A DNA stretch of 64,000 nucleotides from G963556115 sp963677015 (GCA_963677015.1 OY781533.1:868001-932000), one strand, 5' to 3'; shown: positions 45,784 to 55,558, counted from the stretch's first letter. Numbers and translations: made by a program. Notes: generated by a model not told the origin, from the sequence alone.

Positions 45784-48700
45784 CTATAAACTATTTTTAT
45801 GTATTCTAAAAACTGTTGCATATAAAACCGGGATAACTACAAGTATTAGAATTGTTGCAAATGTCAGTCCCCCCATGATAGTTACTGCCATTGGAGAGAA
45901 AAATGCATCCCATAATAATGGTGCCATTCCAAGAACCGTCGTAAATGCAGCCATTGTTACCGGTCTTACACGACTTACAGCGGAATCAATAATGGCCTGA
46001 TATTGGTTTTTACCCTGAGATAGTTCAAGATTAATTTGATCTAGCAAAACAATTTCATTCTTTATTAACATGCCGAATAAACTGAGAAATCCCAGCATAG
46101 CCATAAATCCGAAGGCTTTATCAGCAATAAGCATCGCCGGAGCGACTCCAACCATGATGAGCGGTAAACCCATAAAAATAATCAGTGGGTGTTTAATAGA
46201 ATTAAACAGAATAACCGATATTAAAAACATGGCGATAAACGCAATTGGAAAGTTTCCCATCAGTTTGCTGTTAGCTTCTTCAGCAGCTTCATGTTCTCCG
46301 CCCCATTCAAGTTCATAGCCATCAGGTTTGCCTATCGCTTCTATTTGGGGTTTAAGCTTTTTAAATAAAGCCTCCGTTGTTCCATTGACTGGCTTACATA
46401 AAACAGAAATAGTGCGCTGCCGGTTTAAACGCCGGATAACAGGATCTTCCCACTTGACGGATATTCCTTTTATTCCCTGTTCAAGAGGCAGCCATTTTGA
46501 AATTCCCGCAGTCCATATCTGAATATCATTGATTTTTTCAATGCTTTTTCTCTCATCTTCCGGTGACCTTAAAATTATCGGGAGCAAGTCGGTGCCTTGT
46601 CTATACATACCCACGGTTGAGCCACTGAAATTCATTGCCGTTGCCTGAGCAATTTCTGACCGTGTTATACTGATACTTTGTGCCCTTGAGCGTGCTAACT
46701 CCATTGCTTCAATTTGTACCTGATTCCCCCAGTTGGTCCGTATTGTTCTGGTATTAGGTTCCTGCTGCATTATTGCTTTAATCGCTGAGGCCCAGTCTCG
46801 CAATACTGAATTTTCATAACCGCTTATGCGTGCTTCTATCATTCCTCCGCCAGGGCCAAGTTTGAATGAATCCGCAGTTGTAACAATTTCACTGAAATTA
46901 TGATTTATATATGTCATGACATTACCGGTTAATTTTGGTATTTCTCTAAAGTCGGTTACATCTACAAGCATCATACCATAGGCCTGATCTGGCATTTCCG
47001 GGCTATACGTTAATAAAAAGCGCAATGAGCCGGCACCAATAAAACTTGTAACATCCTTTACTCCTTCAAGTGTTGAAATATAGTTCTGTATTTTCTGCAT
47101 TTCTGCTTCAGTATGGTCAATATGTGTTCCTTGGGGAAACCATAAATCAACTGTAAATTGATTTCTATTCATATCCGGCATAAAGTCCTGTTTTATGAGG
47201 GTAAATGCAGTCATAGCGCAAAATAGTATTAATCCTACAAAAATTAGGGTTGTTTTTTTGTGACATATACACCATGAAACAAATTTGCGGTAATAGGAAT
47301 AAAACCAATTGTTGTATGAGTTTTGTTGTATTTCCTTATCATGTGAAAGGAAAGTAACACATAGGTATGGAGTGATGGTAATTGCAAAAAGCCAGCTTAA
47401 CCCGAGAGAAATACAGATTACCTGAAATAAACTTATAAGCCATTCCCCGGTCATATCTTTTGACAGTGAGATTGCTGCGAATGCAAGAATAGCAATGCCG
47501 GTTGCACCCAATAGCGGCCACATTGTCTCATGAACTGTTTCTTCAGCTGCTTTAATTCTATTCAATCCTTTATTTGATTTTATAACAATTCCTTCTGCTA
47601 CTACTATCGCATTATCAACCAGCATACCAAGTGCAATAATTAATGCTCCGAGTGATATACGCTGAAGTGTTATATCCAGTGCATACATGCATAATAGAGT
47701 AGTCATTATCGTAAGTAAGAGCACAACACCAATAATGATTCCTTCACGAAGTCCCATAAAAACTATGAGTAGAAGTATTACAATAATAATAGCTGATAAC
47801 AGATTTAATATGAAACCGTTAACAGCTTCACGCACCGTATCTCCCTGATGAGCTATAGGGATTATTTTTATACCTGCGGGAATCTTGGCGCGTAACTTGT
47901 CTAATCTGGCATTTATGGAATCTCCCATTGCTATGACATTTCCTCCGGAAACAGTAGATATACCAAGACCTATAGCATATTTTCCATTACGCTTAATAAT
48001 TTTTTCGGTTGGTTCGGTAAAGCCGAATTTAATTTCAGCGATATCTTTTAAATGAAATAGTTTGCCGTTGCTTCCTTGAATAAGCTGCTCGCCAAGATCG
48101 GTTATGTTTGTATAATCGCCTGAAATTCTAAAGTGTATATCTTTACTGCCTACTTTTGTTTCGCCGGCATAGGTTACTGTGTTCTGGTTTGTCACAGCGC
48201 TGAAAATGGAATTTGGCTGAATGCCAAGCTGGGTCAGTTTCGCTCTATCTATTTCAATGTATATTGCTTCTTCTGGTAGACCCCAGAAATCAATTTTCCC
48301 GACATCAGCGCACAGGAGTAACTCTTTTCGTAAATCTTCTGCAATATCTTTAAGAATATGTTTTGAGTAACCGTCGCCGGTTATAGCAAAAAATACTCCA
48401 TAAACATCACCAAAATCATCGTTAATATATGGTTCTTTACATCCTGCCGGAAGATTTCCTTCTACGTCTTTGATCTTTCTCCGTAATTCATCCCAAACTT
48501 GTGGTAACGTATCTTTATCATAGATTTCCTTCATTTCAGCAAAAATAATTGATACACCACTACGAGATATTGATCTGACCTCTTTTAACTGCTTCAGCTG
48601 CTGGATTGCTGTTTCAAGCTGGTCTGTTACTTCCTGCTCAACCTCAAGAGCTGTCGCTCCGGGGTAATAGGTAAATATCACCGCTTCTTTAATTGTAAAC

Positions 48701-48816
48701 TCTGGGTCTTCGAGTCGTCCAATTTTGAAATAAGCAACGATTCCGCCTAGAATTAATATAATGCTGAATAATAGAGTGACAGTTTTATATTTTATTGCGT
48801 ATCTAGCAGGATTCAT
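45784..48816 (-). CDS. RND efflux pump inner-membrane subunit (1010 aa)
   Basis: AcrB/MexB-like hydrophobe-amphiphile efflux transporter: N-terminal transmembrane helix, two large periplasmic loops and twelve membrane segments. Membrane helix 4 carries LGMLVDNAIVVAEG, with VDN where AcrB has VDD, so one of the paired proton-relay aspartates is Asn. Its ATG overlaps the adaptor stop (ATGA). It acts with that adaptor and an outer-membrane channel not encoded here. Confidence 0.93.
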   Translation of the reverse strand: MNPARYAIKYKTVTLLFSIILILGGIVAYFKIGRLEDPEFTIKEAVIFTYYPGATALEVEQEVTDQLETAIQQLKQLKEVRSISRSGVSIIFAEMKEIYDKDTLPQVWDELRRKIKDVEGNLPAGCKEPYINDDFGDVYGVFFAITGDGYSKHILKDIAEDLRKELLLCADVGKIDFWGLPEEAIYIEIDRAKLTQLGIQPNSIFSAVTNQNTVTYAGETKVGSKDIHFRISGDYTNITDLGEQLIQGSNGKLFHLKDIAEIKFGFTEPTEKIIKRNGKYAIGLGISTVSGGNVIAMGDSINARLDKLRAKIPAGIKIIPIAHQGDTVREAVNGFILNLLSAIIIVILLLIVFMGLREGIIIGVVLLLTIMTTLLCMYALDITLQRISLGALIIALGMLVDNAIVVAEGIVIKSNKGLNRIKAAEETVHETMWPLLGATGIAILAFAAISLSKDMTGEWLISLFQVICISLGLSWLFAITITPYLCVTFLSHDKEIQQNSYNNWFYSYYRKFVSWCICHKKTTLIFVGLILFCAMTAFTLIKQDFMPDMNRNQFTVDLWFPQGTHIDHTEAEMQKIQNYISTLEGVKDVTSFIGAGSLRFLLTYSPEMPDQAYGMMLVDVTDFREIPKLTGNVMTYINHNFSEIVTTADSFKLGPGGGMIEARISGYENSVLRDWASAIKAIMQQEPNTRTIRTNWGNQVQIEAMELARSRAQSISITRSEIAQATAMNFSGSTVGMYRQGTDLLPIILRSPEDERKSIEKINDIQIWTAGISKWLPLEQGIKGISVKWEDPVIRRLNRQRTISVLCKPVNGTTEALFKKLKPQIEAIGKPDGYELEWGGEHEAAEEANSKLMGNFPIAFIAMFLISVILFNSIKHPLIIFMGLPLIMVGVAPAMLIADKAFGFMAMLGFLSLFGMLIKNEIVLLDQINLELSQGKNQYQAIIDSAVSRVRPVTMAAFTTVLGMAPLLWDAFFSPMAVTIMGGLTFATILILVVIPVLYATVFRIHKNSL

Positions 48817-49937
48817 CCATTCAGTCCTTTTCTTCCAGCAATCATCGGGCGAACTTGCACCAACTCTGTTAGTGAATTGACTCCGGCTGTTGCTATGTAA
48901 TCACCATCATTGATTCCACCGGTAATTACAGCTGTTTTTCCAATTAGTTTTTCAATAGTAACCTCAGATTTTCGTGGATATCCGCCTGCTTCTGGAATTA
49001 CCCATACAAAACTTTTTTTATGGCCGTTGCTCCAAATAGCTTCAATTGGAATTGATATTCGCGATTGTTTATTTGGGGTATAGTCTCCTGCCGGATTATT
49101 TTGCTCAATTACTACAGTTGCAGTCATACCTGGTAATATTGAAAGATCCGCCGGTGGATCTATTGAAATTACAGCGTCATATGTTCTAGTATATGAATCA
49201 GGCTGCATACGGTATTCTGATAATTCTGCCTTAAACCAGCGACTTTCATCGACATCAAATTTCACCCGTATCTTTCGGATTGATTCAATGCCAGCATGTG
49301 CTATAAAAGATTCTGGAAGTTGAATTATTACTTCTTCTTTAGTTATATCCTGTAGTGAAACAATTATTTGTTGTTCATTGATGCGCTGATAATTTTCGAC
49401 ATTTCTGGCTGCAATAACGCCACTAAACGGAGCAATTAGAACGGAATCATCAAGATTTTTTTTACAAACACTTTTTTTTGCCTCTGCGATTTTCCAGTTA
49501 GCTTTTGCTTTATCATATTCAGATTGTGAAATTATTTTTTTCCCTCTTAATATTTCAGCACGCCTATATATTCTCTCTGCATCTTCACAAGTTATATTGC
49601 TTGCCTTGTAGTTATTTTCAAGGTCGCGAGAATCTATCTTCGCAATAATGTCACCTTCATTAACCAGAGATCCTTCCTGCGCATCAAGTTCAACAAGAAC
49701 TCCGTCCACGTCAAAAGCAAGATCCACTCTGCGCCCGGCCTGAACCTTACCAGGAAAACTCCTTATTACTGTTGTTTTACCTGCTTTCGCTATAACTGTT
49801 GGGACAGGTCGTAAAATATCTGTATTTAATTCTGTATCATTCGCTAAAGTTGTTTCTGTTGATGTTGCAAAGAAAGATATAATACTCAACAATACAGTAA
49901 AACTGCCAGCGCTTATAATTATCCATTTTCTATTCAT
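48813..49937 (-). CDS. RND periplasmic adaptor (membrane-fusion protein, 374 aa)
   Basis: The N-terminal signal/anchor (about 5-25) precedes a lipoyl half-motif (VDLAFDVDGVLVELDAQEG), an alpha-hairpin (about 100-160), the second lipoyl half (SVLIAPFSGVIAARNV) and a beta-barrel. No lipobox Cys is evident. GGAGG precedes the start. It links the pump to an outer-membrane channel and is translationally coupled to the pump gene. Confidence 0.92.
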   Translation of the reverse strand: MNRKWIIISAGSFTVLLSIISFFATSTETTLANDTELNTDILRPVPTVIAKAGKTTVIRSFPGKVQAGRRVDLAFDVDGVLVELDAQEGSLVNEGDIIAKIDSRDLENNYKASNITCEDAERIYRRAEILRGKKIISQSEYDKAKANWKIAEAKKSVCKKNLDDSVLIAPFSGVIAARNVENYQRINEQQIIVSLQDITKEEVIIQLPESFIAHAGIESIRKIRVKFDVDESRWFKAELSEYRMQPDSYTRTYDAVISIDPPADLSILPGMTATVVIEQNNPAGDYTPNKQSRISIPIEAIWSNGHKKSFVWVIPEAGGYPRKSEVTIEKLIGKTAVITGGINDGDYIATAGVNSLTELVQVRPMIAGRKGLNG

Positions 49938-49992
49938 TGTAAATCCTCCGTTCCATAATGGTTTAGTATCTAAACCATGCGGCTAAAAAAAA

Positions 49993-50466
49993 CTATTCTT
50001 CAAGTCTTTTATCCATAACATCTTCAAGCTTGGATATCATTGATATGAAATCACACAAACTTTTATCAGAAAATTCATTAAGACTGCTAAGCAGTTTATC
50101 CATATCTTGCCCATGCAGGTTTTCATGAATTTCATAAGCCTTTTTGCCAAGGTTGGTCAGCGACAATAAATATTCTTTATTTGTTTCTTGGGAAACTGTT
50201 TTGGTAACAAAACCTTTCGCAACAAGGCGGCTGACCATCTGTGATGCGGCTCCTTTGGTAACACCAAAGTGTTTTCCAATATCAGTAACAATTATTTTTT
50301 TTGCATCACCAATAGCCTGAATTGTATGTATTTCTTTTGTTGTTAATGCGATACCGTTATCAAGGGCTATTGGCTGCTTTTCAATACGAGAGTATTTATT
50401 GAGCAAGCGTAATAATTGTCTGATGACGTTTTTGGGTGATACTGATTGGTTATTATTGTTATTCAT
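49993..50466 (-). CDS. MarR-family regulator of the efflux operon (157 aa)
   Basis: The winged helix-turn-helix (about 45-110; IGKHFGVTKGAASQMVSRLVAKGFVTKT) is typical. It is the first gene of the operon. The only in-frame ATG lies 8 nt after the -10 hexamer and lacks a Shine-Dalgarno, suggesting a leaderless mRNA. It is likely an autorepressor binding over this promoter, released by pump substrates. The effector is unknown. Confidence 0.9.
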   Translation of the reverse strand: MNNNNNQSVSPKNVIRQLLRLLNKYSRIEKQPIALDNGIALTTKEIHTIQAIGDAKKIIVTDIGKHFGVTKGAASQMVSRLVAKGFVTKTVSQETNKEYLLSLTNLGKKAYEIHENLHGQDMDKLLSSLNEFSDKSLCDFISMISKLEDVMDKRLEE

Positions 50467-50473
50467 GGTGAAT

Positions 50474-50501
50474 AGTATAGCACCTAAACCTTTGTTGTCA
50501 A
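50474..50501 (-). promoter_or_regulatory. Promoter of the MarR-RND operon, leaderless architecture
   Basis: On -, TTGACA (50496-50501) and TATACT (50474-50479) are 16 bp apart. The ATG starts at 50466, only 7 nt beyond the -10 box, where transcription itself should begin. Confidence 0.7.
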
Positions 50502-51221
50502 GCCTTTTTTTGTTGGATTTAAATCAAGTCGAGATATTTATAGAATATAATAACAGTATATATTATCTAAAATGATGATGATCTTCAGCAGCTTTTATAA
50601 ATTTTGTATTATAATATTAATATTTTTAAATGTTATTATTGAACGCTATTACGTATTTTAGTAAGGATATTAGCAAATAAACTGATTTTTTTACGAAGGT
50701 TGAATATGGAGGGGATTGGTAAATTGCTGGTATCACAAAAACGCTCTGGTGTGATACAGTGCGTTTTAATTTTTGGTCGCCCTTCAGGATATTTGTGTTA
50801 TGCGTAAGTTTTATTTATAAGATGTTGCATGGTCGGGTGTGATGTAATGCATTTCTTAAAAGCCATCAATATCTACGGATTTAAAGGTACTGTATTGTGT
50901 TATTTTGAACTACAACAAATTTATGAAAATTTGAATGTGTACCTTGATTGATGATAGATTAGTTATTTATTGTTATTCCAGATAAATTCTCTGGCAAAAA
51001 TATTAAATTTATAGTAGTAAGTAAAATATAGTTTATTCGGCTAAAATGAATTATAATGTGTAGATAATCTGGTAAAAACTATTTTGATTTGACTGATAAT
51101 TACGTTGTACCTGATTATATAATAACATTAGAATGTACTAATATAATTATTGTTTTTAAAATCTTTATATAAGATGATGCGTATGGAAGTTTTGATTTCA
51201 TTTTTTATAAGGAGTTTAAAT
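50502..51221. other. AT-rich intergenic region with a repeat-like element
   Basis: It holds the hairpin 50738-50767 and a segment at 50877-50928 about 70% identical to 57622-57673. AAGGAG near 51209 is the ribosome site of the Asp/His-rich protein. Confidence 0.5.
50738..50767. terminator. Hairpin related to that at 43622-43651
   Basis: AAAACGC/GCGTTTT plus CTG/CAG with one T-T mismatch, followed by TTTAAT-like sequence. It is far from any gene end, so it may be an intergenic repeat rather than a working terminator. Confidence 0.4.
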
Positions 51222-52040
51222 ATGAGTAAATTTAGTAAAGTACTGATTGTTGCTGTCTTTTGTGGCGGCTTGTCTGGTTATGTTTTTGCTGATGAAAGTT
51301 CAGGCAGCTTAAAGGCTGAATCTGCTAATGAAACAATAGGCAATGATGAAAAAAATATTGACCGCGAAGTAAAGGATGACGAGTACGGCAGAAAGTGTTA
51401 TAGTAAAGATGGTCATGATAAAATGCGTGACCGTGAAAGGAATGATGGCCATGGACGAGTAGGTGATCGCGGGGAAGAAGATGACGATCATGGTTGGTTT
51501 GGTGATCGTGAAAGGGATGATGATCATGGTCGGTTTGGTGATCGTGAAAGAGATGATGATCATGGTCGGTTTGGTGACCGTGAAAGAGATGATGATCATG
51601 GTCGGTTTGGTGACCGTGAAAGGGATGATGATCATGGTCGGTTTGGTGACCGTGAAAGGGATGATGATCATGGTCGGTTTGGTGACCGTGAAAGGGATGA
51701 TGACCATGGCCGAGTAGGTGATCGCGGAGAAGAAGATGACGATCATCGGTGGTTCGGTGACCGTGAAAGAGATGATGACCATGGCCGTGTAGGTGATCGC
51801 GGGGAAGAAGATGACGATCATCGGTGGTTCGGTGACCGTGAAAGAGATGATGACCATGGACGTGTAGGTGATCGCGGGGAAGATAATGATGATCATGGCC
51901 ACGCAGACGACCGTGAGGAAGAGGATGACGATCATGGCCGTGTAGGTGACCGCGAGGGAGAAAACAATGATTATGGTCGAGAAAAAAATCGTGAGGAAGA
52001 TGAGTATGTTCACAGCCGTATGAGTGAATATGCTAAATAG
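51222..52040 (+). CDS. Secreted Asp/His/Arg-rich tandem-repeat protein (272 aa)
   Basis: No family is recognised. ATG at 51222 has AAGGAG upstream; an ORF extension to 51150 lacks one. The signal peptide ends at VFA-DES. From about residue 70 the protein consists of alternating 12-residue (DRERDDDHGRFG) and 13-residue (DRGEEDDDHRWFG) repeats, very rich in Asp, Arg and His. Such D/H-rich repeats could chelate divalent metals or form a charged extended chain. The two-component genes begin 19 bp later on the same strand, so the repeat protein is probably part of the signalling unit. Function is inferred. Confidence 0.8.
   Translation: MSKFSKVLIVAVFCGGLSGYVFADESSGSLKAESANETIGNDEKNIDREVKDDEYGRKCYSKDGHDKMRDRERNDGHGRVGDRGEEDDDHGWFGDRERDDDHGRFGDRERDDDHGRFGDRERDDDHGRFGDRERDDDHGRFGDRERDDDHGRFGDRERDDDHGRVGDRGEEDDDHRWFGDRERDDDHGRVGDRGEEDDDHRWFGDRERDDDHGRVGDRGEDNDDHGHADDREEEDDDHGRVGDREGENNDYGREKNREEDEYVHSRMSEYAK
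51504..51719 (+). repeat. Six tandem 36-bp coding repeats
   Basis: Six head-to-tail units differ at only a few synonymous positions, so the array is recent or homogenised. It is coding throughout, so it is not a CRISPR. Confidence 0.9.
51720..51869 (+). repeat. Two tandem 75-bp higher-order coding repeats
   Basis: Each unit joins one 39-bp and one 36-bp repeat. The two copies are nearly identical, evidence of a second round of duplication. Confidence 0.8.
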
Positions 52041-52059
52041 TTAAAATGAAAGAACTAAA

Positions 52060-52749
52060 GTGTTATCTATACTAGTTGTTGAAGATGCGGTGAAGATGGC
52101 AAATCTTCTTAAAATGGGATTGTCTGAAGAAGGGTATAAAGTCAGTGTTGCCTCAGATGGTGAAACTGGGTTGAAGAAGGCTCAAACCGGTGACTTTGAT
52201 CTTATACTACTTGATATAAACCTTCCAAAGCTTGATGGATTTGGTCTGATACGTCAACTTAGAAGATCCCGTTCTGATGTTCCGGTAATAATGGTTACAG
52301 CTAGAGATAGCATAGAAGATAAAATATCAGGGCTTGATGATGGTGCAGATGATTATCTAGTCAAGCCCTTTGCTTTTGAAGAATTATTAGCCCGTATTCG
52401 CACTGTAATGAGACGACCCGGATCACGGGATATTGCGCAATTAACATTTGATGATATTGTGTTGAATTCGTCTAGCGGAAAGGTATGGCGTAGTGATGAG
52501 GAGTTGTATTTAACTCCGAAGGAATTTAACTTGTTAAGAGTATTCATGCAGCGAGCGGATAGAATACTGAGCAGAGAAGAACTTGAAATGCAAGCATGGG
52601 AGACAGAATATGATGTCGCGTCCAACCGTCTGGATGTTTATGTCAATTATCTAAGGAATAAACTGGAGAGTGGTGGAAAATCTCGCCTTATTCAGACAAT
52701 TAGAGGAAAAGGATATCGCTTAGGTTATCCAAGAGAGGATTGTTTTTAA
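52060..52749 (+). CDS. OmpR-family response regulator (229 aa)
   Basis: The receiver domain (about 1-115) has acidic pocket residues and the phosphorylation Asp at about residue 52 (LILLDINLP). PVIMVTA and the conserved Lys in YLVKPF follow. The C-terminal OmpR/PhoB winged helix spans about 125-225 (LTPKEFNLLRVFMQ). The start is GTG. It sits between the repeat protein and the histidine kinase and resembles the CusR/CopR group. Confidence 0.92.
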   Translation: MLSILVVEDAVKMANLLKMGLSEEGYKVSVASDGETGLKKAQTGDFDLILLDINLPKLDGFGLIRQLRRSRSDVPVIMVTARDSIEDKISGLDDGADDYLVKPFAFEELLARIRTVMRRPGSRDIAQLTFDDIVLNSSSGKVWRSDEELYLTPKEFNLLRVFMQRADRILSREELEMQAWETEYDVASNRLDVYVNYLRNKLESGGKSRLIQTIRGKGYRLGYPREDCF

Positions 52750-52750
52750 A

Positions 52751-54118
52751 TTGTCATTATCAATTCGTATATCCATAATAATGTTACTTGTTCTTACAGT
52801 TGGACTTGTTGGTGCAGGGATAGCTCTTGTACGGATAGTGAAACAGTCACAGCAATATGAAATTGATGGCCGGTTGAATGCGCGTCTTGCGTGGCTGGTG
52901 TCAGCAATAGATATGGAAGCCGGCGATGGTAAAATATGTATGGAGGCTCATGGTTTACCAGCAGGGATGTCTGATGATTGGCAGATCAGGACAAAAGATG
53001 GTCGCATACTCTGGTCATCGCGGGATTCTCTGCAAATGAAACATGTTGCTACAAAGAGCCAGGTAGTATTATTAGGAGAAGAAGGATGGCCTGAGTTATC
53101 TGGAGAAGTACTAAAGAAAATATATGAGTCAGATAAGGGTGAAAAGAATAAATCGGTCGCATATAAATTTCTGCCAGTCAAATCTAGTATTACTCTTGTT
53201 GTATCCAGTTTTGAGTCGACTGTTGAAAAACATGTTGAGCTTGAAAGATTGTATGATAAATTAACCGTAGGCATACCAAGTGTAATTTTGATATTAGGTA
53301 TATTATTAATTATATTAGTTCGCTGGCAGTTGCGGCCGCTTTCTCGAATGGCTGCAGAAGCCGGTTGTATTACTCCAGATAATTTGGGTTACCGTATAAG
53401 TGATGCGGGAACAAGTTCAGAATGCATATGTCTTAGAGCTGCGATTAATGAAATGGTGAAACGACTCGCTGATGGTATTGAGAGAGAACGTTTGTTTTTT
53501 CAAGCTGCATCGCATGATTTACGTACCCCGCTTGCACAGATGAGACTTCAGGCAGAAATTACACTACGTAAAACGAAAACTCCACAGCAATATCAGGATG
53601 CGTTTCGCGAGATGGTTGATGATATAATAAAGCTGGAACAATTGATTAAAGGACTTCTTTTGCTTACTCGTACAAGTTATCTGAAAGCTGATTCTCAACA
53701 TGTGACTCGTCTTTATGAAGTCGTACATGAAATTTGTCCGGAAGTTTCAGTGCCCGAATCAATTATGATAGCTGGAGAAAGTAATTTAATTTATTCAGCA
53801 ATTATAAATGTTGTTGAAAATGCTAAACAATATGCACCTGATAAAGTACCTGAAGTGACGTTTAGAGATATGGGGGAATTTGTTGAACTTATAATTTCTG
53901 ATTTTGGTAGTGGAATACCGGAAGGTGATTTAGAAAGAATTTTTGAACCTCTTGTTCGTCTTGATAGTGCCCGCACAAGTAATGCCACAACAGGCTTTGG
54001 TCTTGGACTTGCTATTACGCGGAGTATTACCCGTACTTTTCTAGGCGAGATTACCTGCGGTAATAGAAATGATGGTGTATCTGGCGCTGTGTTTACATTC
54101 AAGTTTAAAAAAGTATAG
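52751..54118 (+). CDS. Sensor histidine kinase (455 aa)
   Basis: Two membrane helices (about 7-29 and 175-197) enclose a periplasmic sensor of about 145 residues. A HAMP segment follows, then HisKA with phospho-acceptor His about 255 (ASHDLRTPLAQMRLQ) and HATPase_c with NVVENAKQYAP, DFGSGIP and GFGLGLAITR. The start is TTG, 1 nt after the regulator stop. The architecture fits CusS/heavy-metal sensors, compatible with the Asp/His-rich neighbour binding the same ligand. Confidence 0.92.
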   Translation: MSLSIRISIIMLLVLTVGLVGAGIALVRIVKQSQQYEIDGRLNARLAWLVSAIDMEAGDGKICMEAHGLPAGMSDDWQIRTKDGRILWSSRDSLQMKHVATKSQVVLLGEEGWPELSGEVLKKIYESDKGEKNKSVAYKFLPVKSSITLVVSSFESTVEKHVELERLYDKLTVGIPSVILILGILLIILVRWQLRPLSRMAAEAGCITPDNLGYRISDAGTSSECICLRAAINEMVKRLADGIERERLFFQAASHDLRTPLAQMRLQAEITLRKTKTPQQYQDAFREMVDDIIKLEQLIKGLLLLTRTSYLKADSQHVTRLYEVVHEICPEVSVPESIMIAGESNLIYSAIINVVENAKQYAPDKVPEVTFRDMGEFVELIISDFGSGIPEGDLERIFEPLVRLDSARTSNATTGFGLGLAITRSITRTFLGEITCGNRNDGVSGAVFTFKFKKV

Positions 54119-54338
54119 CATTATTATTACAAAATACAAGTTATCTTTATTATAACGATCCCATAAAAGCGAATACGTATTTATTCCTTACTCATCATTT
54201 ATCATCATAAATAATTATTATATAAATATTAGAACCTTTTCAAGCAGGTTCTAATAGGGTTATTTTACATATTACACGGTAATATTTTAATAAATAAAAA
54301 TTCAATAATATCAGTATATGTTTCAGGAGTAATTTGAA

Positions 54339-54653
54339 ATGAGAAAAATAATAGTTAATAAATATCTTCAAAGTATAGGAGTAATAAGAAGATTTTATAT
54401 AGGACATTTTGATAAAAAATACGTGAACAGCCAGAAATTAAAGAGGCATGGAGAGTGTAAAAATTGTGGTTTCTGCTGCCGTTTTGTTGTTAAGTGTCCA
54501 TTGCTTTATCAGGATGATGAAGGTAAATATCTTTGTAAAATTCATAACAATAAACCCTCCAACTGTAATATCTATCCCATTAATGAAAAAGATATAAATG
54601 ATAGAAATACACTCAATCCTGATGTCTCATGTGGATATACATTTTATAATTAG
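54339..54653 (+). CDS. YkgJ-family cysteine-cluster protein (104 aa)
   Basis: The CKNCGFCCRF cluster and later Cys (CPLLYQ, CKIHNNKPSNC) match the CxxCxxCC iron/zinc-binding family. It is soluble, with no signal peptide. Members bind Fe or Zn; the function is unclear. It follows the two-component genes after 220 bp and precedes the PAP2 gene. Confidence 0.83.
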   Translation: MRKIIVNKYLQSIGVIRRFYIGHFDKKYVNSQKLKRHGECKNCGFCCRFVVKCPLLYQDDEGKYLCKIHNNKPSNCNIYPINEKDINDRNTLNPDVSCGYTFYN

Positions 54654-54754
54654 CCTGATTGATTAAAAATACTATTGTAAGGGGTAGATGAATCGGATGA
54701 CTTTAATGTATTGTTGGGAAACATATATATGTTCAAATAATCATTGGAGAATAT

Positions 54755-55444
54755 ATGAGTTATGTTTTAGCGCTAAAGTATAAATTCACGAGTTTGCCAA
54801 GCTGGTTGAAATGGATTTATTATGTTGTATTGTTTCAATTAGGATTACTAATTTGTTTTTGGTGCGAAGTTCCGAGTTTTTATAAATTTGCTGAGTTATC
54901 AAAAATATCGGAAATAAATTCTGTTATGCTGATTATGAAACAGGTAGGGCACTTTTCTACATGGCTGATTGCGGGATTCGCACTTATTATAATTGATTTG
55001 CCTGAAATTATTAGAAATGGTTATAGATATTTGAACCGAGCAGCATTTTTAGTATCTTCAGCGCTATTGTCTGGCTTGAGCGCTGAGATATTAAAATTAA
55101 TAATCCGAAGAGAAAGGCCGGATCCATTATTTTTTAATGGTAGTGTTTTTCGTGGTTGGGTAGGAGCGTGGTGGAAAAGTAATAACTTAGGAACACCAAG
55201 CAGTCATGCTATGGTTGCTTTTGGCGGTGTTTGGGCGTTATGTGTTTTATTTCCTCGGGCAAGAATAATTTGGATTTCTGCTGCGATCTTTTGTGGCTTA
55301 AGTAGAATGGTACATCAGGCGCATTTGCTTAGTGATGTTTACATTGCGTGTATCTTATCCTATATTATAACCATGTTTTTAGCAAAAAAATTTAATGTGG
55401 CTGTTTATTGTAGAAACAATAAGCGTGAGGAGTTTAATAGCTAA
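54755..55444 (+). CDS. PAP2-family membrane phosphatase (229 aa)
   Basis: Five to six membrane segments with the PAP2 triad: KLIIRRERPDP, PSSHAMVAFGG and SRMVHQAHLLSD. The family removes phosphate from lipid or isoprenoid phosphates such as undecaprenyl pyrophosphate at the inner membrane. It ends before a strong terminator, together with the YkgJ-like gene upstream. Confidence 0.9.
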   Translation: MSYVLALKYKFTSLPSWLKWIYYVVLFQLGLLICFWCEVPSFYKFAELSKISEINSVMLIMKQVGHFSTWLIAGFALIIIDLPEIIRNGYRYLNRAAFLVSSALLSGLSAEILKLIIRRERPDPLFFNGSVFRGWVGAWWKSNNLGTPSSHAMVAFGGVWALCVLFPRARIIWISAAIFCGLSRMVHQAHLLSDVYIACILSYIITMFLAKKFNVAVYCRNNKREEFNS

Positions 55445-55521
55445 TTGTAGTAAATTGATTACGTCAGCTCTATTCAGATTGTGCATAATAGAGTTCTGTA
55501 AATTATTGTTTAAGTTATTTG

Positions 55522-55558
55522 ATTGCCGAATCAGCAAGGTTTTTGCTGATTCGGCAAT
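55522..55558 (+). terminator. Terminator after the PAP2 gene
   Basis: ATTGCCGAATCAGCAA (55522-55537) pairs perfectly with 55543-55558 around GGTTT. Confidence 0.8.

Noticed and set aside
51504..51869. CRISPR-like look of the 36-bp repeats
   Set aside because: Units are directly adjacent with no spacers and lie wholly in a coding frame; no cas genes.
51309..52013. 234-codon antisense frame opposite the Asp/His repeat gene
   Set aside because: A shadow of the tandem repeats (repeated Thr/Ile/Val); the + frame has signal peptide and ribosome site.
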